Below, piece after piece: positions 37,230 to 45,000 of a DNA stretch of 45,000 bases; within the stretch, counting starts at the first letter, position 1; the number at the start of each line of letters is the position of its first letter. Below the pieces are notes generated by a model. That model saw only the letters and a program-made list of their open reading frames with translations, was not told the origin of the DNA and did no database searches. The translations under genes were made by a program, and so were the position numbers. The stretch is from Neocallimastix lanati (nom. inval.). Its lineage: Eukaryota > Neocallimastigomycota > Neocallimastigomycetes > Neocallimastigales > Neocallimastigaceae. The stretch covers positions 257,501-302,500 of the forward strand of contig JACVTC010000108.1 of the NCBI GenBank assembly GCA_016946835.1, in the 5' to 3' direction.

Positions 37230-37475
37230 TAAAGTTATATATATATATATATATAACTTTATATATTTCGCAAAATTGCAATTCACCAAGTTGCATTTCG
37301 CCAAGTTGAAAATTATTAAATTAATAAATAAATAAAATTAAATATTATTAATATTGAATAAAAACAACTTTAAAGAAAATTATTTTGAATTAATATTTAT
37401 TTATTCATTTATTTATATCAATGCTCCACTTGTGGAAATGCAACCTGGCGAAATGCAACTTTGGGAAATGCAACT
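37227..37475. repeat. Inverted-repeat element: 38-bp palindrome plus facing 15-bp repeats
   Basis: A perfect 38-bp palindrome (37227-37264, arms ATATAAAGTTATAT) is followed by two arms of a 15-bp unit in opposite orientation: left arm 37266-37308 (GCATTTCGCCAAGTT, GCAATTCACCAAGTT) and right arm 37430-37475 (GAAATGCAAC starting at 37435, 37450 and 37465). About 120 bp separates the arms. The arms end next to repeat copy R2 and follow the LINE tail directly. Confidence 0.8.
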
Positions 37476-37720
37476 CTCCCTAGATATTCTTCTAAATTGC
37501 AGTCTTTCTGACGTTCATGGGTTAGATTATAGTAGCCTCACTTCAAAGGGAAATTAGGAACTGAAAAAGCACAACAAGAAAAAGCGTCCAGGAAAATTCT
37601 AATCAATAATATGGATGTCAGAGCCTCAATACTAAATACTCAGTAAGGCTATCCAGCAGGGACATTTCCGCTAATATGGAATTGTTATGACTACTTCAGC
37701 ATAAGGGGTACACACCAGAA
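37471..37720 (+). mobile_element. Dispersed repeat, copy R2
   Basis: Aligns by eye with R3 from TAGATAT through CTTCAAAGGGAAATTA to GTACACACCAGAA. Words shared with both other copies include GGAAAATTCTAA-like and CCAGCAGGGACA blocks. It has no poly-A tail, unlike R3. Same orientation as the LINE relic just upstream. Confidence 0.75.
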
Positions 37721-38010
37721 ATGTATATGCTAAAACATACATTAATTAACAATATAGCTGGTATATTAAAAATCAACAATATATGCATATATTTTAATTA
37801 ATTAAACAATATATCATGTTCATATATAAATAAACCCTATATCGTTAATTAATTAATATAACGTCCAGAATGTTGGAATATTGTTCAAAACTATATCAAA
37901 ACAATTATCGAATCATATATATTTTATTATTAATCAATGCTAAAATGGTATACAAATACAATCAAACAACCATATATCATTATATTAATATATATGCTAA
38001 AACTATATCA
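37721..38010. other. AT-rich spacer with TATATGC and TAATTAATTA words
   Basis: No coding signal. Composition differs from other spacers: few homopolymers, many ATATATC/ATATGC/AACAATAT words, similar to the interior of the foldback elements that follow, so it may be more of the same repeat family. Confidence 0.5.
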
Positions 38011-38132
38011 TTGTATTTGAATGCCTAAAACTAGCAATATTGTTGATATATTATACAGTTGCAGTTAATTGCATTCATATATATATATATATATATTAAC
38101 AGATATTAGCATATATTGGCATTCAAATACAA
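38011..38132. mobile_element. MITE-like foldback element, copy 1
   Basis: Perfect 15-bp terminal inverted repeats: TTGTATTTGAATGCC at 38011-38025 and its complement at 38118-38132, enclosing about 92 bp. Next to the left arm it has TAAAACTAGC (38026-38035), and next to the right arm ATTAACAGATATTAGCATAT. Copy 2 carries the same words in inverted order. Non-coding, so if mobile it depends on an enzyme from elsewhere. Confidence 0.65.
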
Positions 38133-38204
38133 ATATACAATAATGGCATAGAAATATTATATAAACGATATAGTTTTTATACAAATATATGCTATAAATA
38201 TATC

Positions 38205-38315
38205 GATTTTGAATGCCTTTAAATATGCTATCATTGTATGTTAATCATAGGTGTTTTTAACATTGTTTGTTGATGAACATTTGAGCTAGTTTTAGTATCA
38301 AAGGCATTCAAAATC
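38205..38315. mobile_element. MITE-like foldback element, copy 2 (opposite orientation)
   Basis: Perfect 16-bp arms: GATTTTGAATGCCTTT at 38205-38220 and its complement at 38300-38315. GCTAGTTTTA (38285-38294) is the exact complement of the internal decamer of copy 1, so this copy is inverted relative to it. An outer inverted pair, TATAAACGAT (38160-38169) and ATCGTTTATA (38332-38341), suggests longer, partly decayed termini. Confidence 0.65.
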
Positions 38316-38345
38316 CGCATTATTAACAATCATCGTTTATACATA

Positions 38346-38646
38346 TATGAACAACAATAATCGTAAAATATCAACATATGCATCATACTATGCAACTCTA
38401 TCAATATATATAAAATCAGTAAAAATCATACACATATCAATATTAAAATGGTTAAATAAGAATAAAATAATGTCATTTGGAAATTAATAAAATGTGCAAC
38501 TAATAAAAATTTAAAAAAAATTTTTTTTTAATTTTTGTCTAATGTTTGATTGAAATTATTATATATTTTTTATTAGTAACCTTTTTATTTTTATTTTACT
38601 TTGTTGCTGGAAGTAAAAATTCTATAATAACAATAATTATAATAAC

Positions 38647-38682
<36 letters not shown>

Positions 38683-39640
38683 TAATTTATTAAATTTATT
38701 ATGTAATATTAACCGTTAAATTATATAAATATAAATATAAAAAGGTTATTTATTTAATTATTTACTAATTTATCAGAATATAAATAAATAAATAGAGAAA
38801 CATAGACATGTATTAATATATATATAATAAATAATAGTTTATAAATAATTTATAAATAATAAAGTTAATAACATTGAAACCTTTTTAAAAAAAAAAAGAA
38901 AAAAAAAGAAAAAAAGAAAAAAAAAAAAAAAAGTATGGTAAGTAAATTTATTTGTAAAAATAATTTTTTTTTATTGTGATACTTCACTTTTTTTCTTTTT
39001 ATCCATTAAAATAAAAATTAAAAATACTCTAATAAGATAAAATTATAATGATAAGAATTAATATTATACATATATATATATAGTTATTGAAGGATACATC
39101 AAACTTTTTTTTTTTTTTTTATTAAAATTTAATTTTAATTTTAATTTTAATTGTAATTTTTTTTATATCTTTTTATTTTTATTTTTATCTTTATTTTTAT
39201 TTATTTATTTTTTTTAAAAAAAAAAAGAAAGTTTATTTAATAGTAATTATTATTATTAAATAATATGTAAAAATAAAAGTTTAAAATAAAAATAAAAAAT
39301 AAGGATAAAAGGAAAAATGAAAATTTGGATTTTCTATTTTAATATTAATAATTTAATTTTTACATATATATATATATTTTAAAGATTTTTATTTCTTTTA
39401 TCTTTCTTTTAATTATTATATCAACGAAATAAAAAAACAATGAAATACTTTAAATAAATAACTTTATATTTTAATAATAATTATATTATTATATAATATA
39501 TTAATAATATATAATTATATAAAAAAAAAATTAAAAAAGATTATGGATTAATTTAATTTTTTAAAAAAAAAAAAAAAAAAAAAAACATAAAAAAAGATTA
39601 AAATTAATTATTACATAATATCAATAATTCTAATTAATTA
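38346..39640. other. AT-rich spacer
   Basis: Contains a (TAA)n run at about 38640-38680, an A/G-rich patch at 38885-38932, T tracts at 39103-39120 and TTTTA runs at about 39125-39190. No gene is supported. An ATG followed at once by a GTAAGT-like donor lies at about 38935, but no second exon was found. Confidence 0.5.
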
Positions 39641-39847
39641 CCTGGTTTGAACCCGCTCTATGACCATTTTCCAAGGTTTTCCTTAGAAGTGGTTTTTACG
39701 GAATATGATGATTAGGGTTACAGAAAAATATACCCCTTTAAATACATTATTAGAATTAAAATAGATACTGAACTAATTGAGAGAGTTGCGTTAGTACTGT
39801 ATATTTAAGAGAGAATTGCTAACATTTAATAGCTTCATGTGTCCATG

Positions 39848-40118
39848 TAGATATATTCTACTAAATTGTAATCTTTCTGACATTTATGCATTTAACAGGG
39901 TTAGGTTATATTGGTTTCGCTTCAAAGGGAAATTATGAACTGGAGAAGCCTTCGGAGAAGTAGTACTAGTAAAATTCTCAGCAATAATTTGCATGTCAGA
40001 GCGCCTATGCTGAAATACTCAATAAGGTCGTTCAGTAGGGACAATTCTGCCTTTATAAAAAAGAAGCGTGTGATTACCTCAATATCCCCACTGAAACCAA
40101 GGGTGGTACACACAAAGG

Positions 40119-40161
<43 letters not shown>
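39848..40161 (+). mobile_element. Dispersed repeat, copy R3, with 43-nt poly-A tail
   Basis: Longest and best preserved copy. The part shared with R2 runs from TAGATAT at 39848 to GTGGTACACACAAAGG at about 40118, followed by A43 (40119-40161). Sequence upstream to about 39640 (TGGTTTGAACCCGCTC, GGTTTTTACGG) is also of mixed composition and may be more of the element. The poly-A tail and the 5'-truncated relative R1 point to retroposition. An 84-codon frame (39911-40165) exists on the + strand but runs into the tail and is not conserved in the other copies. Confidence 0.75.
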
Positions 40162-40163
<2 letters not shown>

Positions 40164-40540
40164 AATTATTTATTTTTTAGTATACATTTAATCCTTAATT
40201 TGATATTTTTGTTTTCTTTTTTATTTTTTCAACTAATGTTAATATAATAATAATATTAATAATTTAATAGATAATAAGAAAAAAACTCATTTATATAAGA
40301 TTTAGATTTAGATTTAATATAATTTTAGATTAAAATTTTTTTAAATAGAAAAAAAAAAAAAAAATAAAAAAAAATTTTTATTTATTTATTTACTTATTTT
40401 TTTTTTTATTTTTTATATTATTTAAAAAATTTTATATTTATAAATAATAATAAAAATAATAATTAATAATTAATAATTAATAATTTAACATATGTATATA
40501 TAAAACTAAATAATAATATCTAAAATTAATAATTAATTTT

Positions 40541-40578
<38 letters not shown>

Positions 40579-40686
40579 TTAAATTTGTTTTATTTAAAAT
40601 TATTTAAAAAAATATTAAATTAAAGAAAAGAAAAAATAATTGTAATAAAAATCATTAAATAATAATAATAATAATAATAATAAAAA
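40162..40686. other. Upstream region of the PRP5 gene
   Basis: AT-rich with T tracts (about 40547-40577), AATTAATAATTAAT runs near 40460-40490 and a (TAA)n run directly before the start codon. No clear promoter motif. Confidence 0.5.
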
Positions 40687-43112
40687 ATGGGAAGACATAG
40701 TAGTAGAGATAGTAGAAGTAGACATAGAAAACATTCCAGTCATCACTCAAGTAGATATCGTGACTATAGTGAAAGTAGAGAAAGATATAGAGATGACGAA
40801 CGAAGCAGAGAAAGATATAGAGATGAGGAAAGAAGTAGAGAAAGATATAGAGATGATGATAGAAGCAGAGAAAGATATAGAGATGAGGAAAGAAGAGAAA
40901 AACATCATCATAGACATCATAGTCATAAATCCTCTCAGGAAAAAAATTATAGTGGTAGCAAAGATGAAATCTTAGAATCTGATAATATGTCAGGTATTAT
41001 TACTTCAACAGAAATTTCAACTGAACCTTTATTATCAAAACCGGAAACTCTTTCAGAAGAAAAGCAACCGGAAACAACAATTGAAGAAAAATCTAAATTA
41101 GAAAATGAAACACTTCATCTTAATAATAAAAATATTAATACAGAGAATACTAGTACTAATACTACTACTGCTACCACAAATATTAATAATACTAATAGTG
41201 TTAATACCACACAAAATATAAATGATACACAAAAAGTTAAAGAATCAATTCAAACTTCACAAATTTCATCTGAAGTAAAATCAAACCTTCCATCACTGGA
41301 AGTAGTTTCAAAAATAGATGAATCATCTGTAAAAAAGATGGAAGAATCAAAAATAACTCAAATTCCATCAACTACTATTCAATCCAAACTTGAACCTAAA
41401 AAGGAAGAAAAGGTGATTATTTTTTTTATTTTATTTTTTTTTTTATCTTTTTATCTTTTTATCTTTTTTTTTTTTTTTTTTTTTACCTTTTATTTTTAAT
41501 CTATTATATATTAATTAATTTATTTTTAAAAAACTATATAATTGATTTTTTTTTTTTTTTTTTTTTTTTTCTATTTATTTCTTTAAACTTTCTTTTAAAT
41601 TAATTTATTTGTAATAGTAATATTGATTCTATATATGTATATATATATATTTAAAAAAAAAAAGATTCAAATATATTTTATAATTTAAAAAAATGTGTAT
41701 ATGTTATAAAAATTTGTAAAGCAAATAAAAAAGAAAAAAGGCATAATAATTATAATTGTTATTATTTTATTTTATATTATATATATAATATAATAATTAA
41801 GTTAGAAATATATATGTATAATTCAGAATCTATAATCTAAATTTATAATCTATAATCAATAATTTATTATAATTAAATTTTAATGAAAGAAAATATATAT
41901 ATATATAATTTTAAATTCTTTTGTATTACTTAACTTTTTTTTTTTTTTATTATAATTTATATATTATTTTATTATGTTATTATAATCAGGAACCTATGAA
42001 TGATATTCTTAGACAAAGAAGAGAAAGAATGGAGTTATGGAAAAAGAAGAAATTGGAACAACAACAAAAGCAACATCAACAACAAAAAGAGGAAAAATTA
42101 GAAGAAAAAAAATCACCAATAAAAGAAGACAAACCAACTCAACAAGATACCCAAAAGTCTTCTTCTTTGACATTTAATTTAAAATCAACGATAAAACCTT
42201 CCGTCACTTCTTCCTCCATCTCCAAGTCTTCTTCAACAAATAAAATTGGTTTCAAATCTAAAATAAAATTGAATCCTGTGAAAAAGAGTGGTGGATTTTT
42301 ATTGAAATCTAAAATTAATTTAACAAAACGACCAAATGTATTAAAACAATTTAGTCTTATGGATGAAGATAATACAAATGAGGGTGAAGAACAACCAAAA
42401 TTTAAAAAAATAAAATTATTAGATGATTCAGATGATGAGGATACTGCAAAATCAACCTCTATAGATACCAATTCATCAATGGCTATGGATATTGATAAGG
42501 ATAATACTAAAAATGATAATGGTGGTGGTGAAGAAGAGGAAGTTGATGCATTAGATGCTTATATGAAGGATGTACGTAAAGAAGTAGAAGAAATAAAGAA
42601 ACAGGATGAACTTTCTATGAAACAAAATAATGAAAATAGTAGTCGATCAGAACTTCCAATTGATGTGGATCAAGATGATAATGATTATAGTACAGAAGAA
42701 GAGGATGAAGAAGATATATTAGCGTTAGCTGCTAAAAGATTGGCTAAACGTAAAGATTTAATTGCAGTCGATCATTCAACCATTCAATATGAACCCTTCC
42801 GTAAGAATTTCTATATTGAACCTCCAGAATTAGGAAATATGAAACAGGCAGAGGTAGAACAAGTTAGAAGAGAATTGGATAATATTAAGGTTCAAGGGTC
42901 AAGATGTCCAAAACCTGTTAGAAAATGGACTCAATTTGGTCTTCCAACAGGTTGTTTAGAAGTTATTAAAAAAATTTTAAAATATCAACATCCAAGTCCT
43001 ATTCAATGTCAAGCTATTCCGGCAATTATGTCTGGTAGGGATGTTATTAGTGTTGCTAAAACGGGTAGTGGAAAGGTATAAAGATTAATCATATATATAT
43101 ATATTTATTTTA

Positions 43113-43151
<39 letters not shown>

Positions 43152-44861
43152 TATTTATTTAATTTTTATTTAATTATTTATTATTTTTTTTTAATTTTTT
43201 AATTTTTTTTTATTATAATTTACTTTTTAATTATGTAATTTAATTTAATTTTTTTTTTTTTTTTTTTTAAACATTTTTATTATTTAAATTAAATATATTA
43301 TGTATATATATTAATGGTAAAAATTTTGCTTGGAAATTTCATTTACAATTTTTATTGTATTATTAAAATTAAACAATTTAAATTGATTAACTTTACTTTT
43401 ATTTATTAATATTTAAAATTTTTAACAATGTTTAATTTAAATTATAATATTATATATATAATATCATATATTATAATTTTTTTTTTTATTTTTCTTTTTA
43501 TAAAAATATAATTTAAATGAAATCATATAATATATAATAACCATGATCTTAATTTATTATTAAATTCTTAAATACGTTATATAATTTATATAATTTATAT
43601 ATATTATTTGTAATGATAGACTATTGCCTTTTTATTACCAATGTTTAGAGCTATTAAGGATCAGAGACCTTTAGAACCGCAAGAAGGTCCAATTGCTTTA
43701 ATTATGACACCAACTCGTGAATTAGCAGTTCAAATCTACAAAGAATGTAGACATTTTACACGTGTTTTAGGTTTAAATGTAACATGTGCATATGGTGGTT
43801 CACCAATTAAAGATCAAATTGCAGAATTGAAAAAAGGTGCAGAAATTATTGTTTGTACTCCAGGTCGTATGATTGATTTATTATGTGCTAATAGTGGTCG
43901 TGTAACGAATTTAAGACGTGTAACTTATTTAGTATTAGATGAAGCTGATCGTATGTTTGATATGGGATTTGAACCACAAGTAATGAAAATTGTAAATAAT
44001 ATTAGACCAGATCGTCAAACCTTACTTTTTTCGGCTACTTTCCCAAGACAAATTGATGCTCTTGCCAGAAAAATTTTAACGAAACCATTAGAAATTACGG
44101 TAGGTGGTAAAAGTGTTGTTTGTGAAGATGTAGAACAACATGTTGAGGTAAGAGAAGAAGAAACCAAGTTTAGAAGACTTTTAGAAATTTTAGGTCTTTA
44201 TTATAAACAGGATTTGAATCCAAGAACTCTTATTTTCGTTGATCGACAAGAAGCTGCTGATAATCTATTAAAAGAATTAATTCGTTTTGGTTATCCTTGT
44301 CAATCATTACATGGAGGTAAGGATCAAGCAGATAGAGATTCTACAATTGCTGATTTTAAATCTGGAGTGACCAATATTTTAATTGCTACTTCAGTTGCTG
44401 CTCGTGGTCTTGATGTCAAAGATTTAAATTTAGTTATAAATTATGAATGTCCTAATCACTTAGAAGACTATGTTCATCGTGTTGGTAGAACTGGTAGAGC
44501 TGGTAATAAGGGTACTGCCTACACTTTTGTTACCCCACAACAAGATAAATATGCTAATGATATTGTAAATGCCTTAAAGATGAGTCATACAGAAATTCCA
44601 CCAGAATTACAAAAATTAGCAGATGAATTTGTATCGAAGGTAAAAGCAGGAAATGCTCATTATTCTAGTTCTGGTTTCGGTGGTAAAGGTTTGGAACGTC
44701 TTGATAAGGAAAGAGAAGCCTCTAAAAAGATTCAAAGAAAGGTAAGAATAGATTAGGGGAGAAAATAATTATATTAATAATAATAATGAAAAAAAAAAAA
44801 AAAAATATTAAAAAAAATATTAAAAAAAAAAATTTATATATAAATAGAATATTTGATATGA

Positions 44862-44901
<40 letters not shown>

Positions 44902-45000
44902 TAAAATATTTGATAATTAATTTATTGTTTATATATATATATATTTATTATTAATTAAAATAGATTCATGGTGCTGAATTGGATGATGAAGATGAAGATA
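40687..45000 (+). CDS. PRP5: Prp5/DDX46 DEAD-box RNA helicase, open at right edge
   Basis: Spliceosomal ATPase that remodels U2 snRNP (SF3b) and proofreads branch-site pairing during prespliceosome assembly. Exons 40687-41412, 41990-43075, 43620-44741 and 44964 onward join in phase 0 (donors GTGATT, GTATAA, GTAAGA; acceptors TCAG, ATAG, ATAG), giving 978 residues plus the start of exon 4 ([12 protein letters not shown]). Residues 1-80 are an RS-like domain with SRERYRD repeats. A Lys/Glu-rich region follows, then the Prp5 linker motif, here DALDAYM (428-434), then [15 protein letters not shown]. Helicase motifs: Q motif (Phe558, Gln581), I AKTGSGKT (598-605, split by intron 2), Ia PTREL (635-639), TPGR, II DEAD (711-714), III SAT (742-744), IV LIFVD, Va [16 protein letters not shown] (890-897). 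All are intact. GFGGKGL plus the acidic exon 4 start matches the DDX46 C-terminal region rather than DDX42. The remaining C-terminus lies outside the window. Confidence 0.95.

Noticed and set aside
38930-38950. ATG directly followed by a GTAAGT-like donor, a possible tiny first exon
   Set aside because: No downstream acceptor leads into an open frame before the PRP5 start, which has its own good ATG.
39645-39675. Possible tRNA T-arm / pol III B box (GGTTTGAACCC; complement GGTTCAAACC)
   Set aside because: No pairing stem of proper length, no D or anticodon arm, and no A box at the right distance; kept only as a weak note for R3.
43641-44756. Stand-alone helicase frame starting at MFRAIKD
   Set aside because: It is exon 3 of PRP5: it lacks the Q motif and Walker A lysine, which lie in exon 2, and the splice junction restores motif I.

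Overview
Eukaryotic nuclear DNA of extreme A+T content, full of long poly-A and poly-T tracts. Genes have spliceosomal introns with GTAAGT-like donors, ATAG/TTAG/TCAG acceptors and T-rich interiors. Proteins read with the standard code. RPB10, a Prp5/DDX46 helicase, a USP36/42-type deubiquitinase, a Kre9/Knh1-like secreted domain and a decaying apurinic-endonuclease-type LINE together fit an AT-rich early-diverging fungus. An anaerobic gut fungus (Neocallimastigomycota) is my best guess. A dictyostelid is less likely because intergenic distances and introns are long. The lineage is an inference; no marker here proves it.

Layout. 1-1982 (-): 5' four exons of a USP36/42-like ubiquitin protease that runs off the left edge. 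5049-5506 (+): RPB10, two exons. 6908-11434 (-): a 1508-codon intronless coiled-coil and low-complexity protein with a large four-residue Asn-Val-Asp-Thr/Gly array. About 14.04-16.4 kb (-): a decayed ankyrin-repeat gene. 16.9-19.1 kb: a repeat field with 19 copies of a 51-bp minisatellite. 19.1-29.1 kb: AT-rich spacer with heptanucleotide arrays and one copy (R1) of a dispersed repeat. 29141-30988 (+): three-exon type I membrane protein with a Kre9/Knh1-like luminal domain. 32.07-37.22 kb (+): relics of two LINE copies, one truncated to the RT active-site box onward and one with endonuclease, RT and C-terminal Cys motif. 37.2-38.35 kb: inverted-repeat elements. 37471-37720 and 39848-40161: two further copies (R2, R3) of the dispersed repeat. 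40687-45000 (+): PRP5/DDX46, four exons seen, open at the right edge.

The intact genes are ordinary housekeeping and cell-surface genes (transcription, splicing, ubiquitin removal, surface protein) and do not look co-regulated. Between them lie a retroelement graveyard and simple-sequence expansions. The intact genes keep clean frames, so the frameshifts in the LINE and ankyrin relics look like real decay rather than poor sequence. I do not see a clearly new multi-gene system. The most unusual items are the 51-nt ceiling on homopolymers, the foldback elements at 37.2-38.3 kb, the three-copy dispersed repeat and the domain layout of the 29.1 kb gene.
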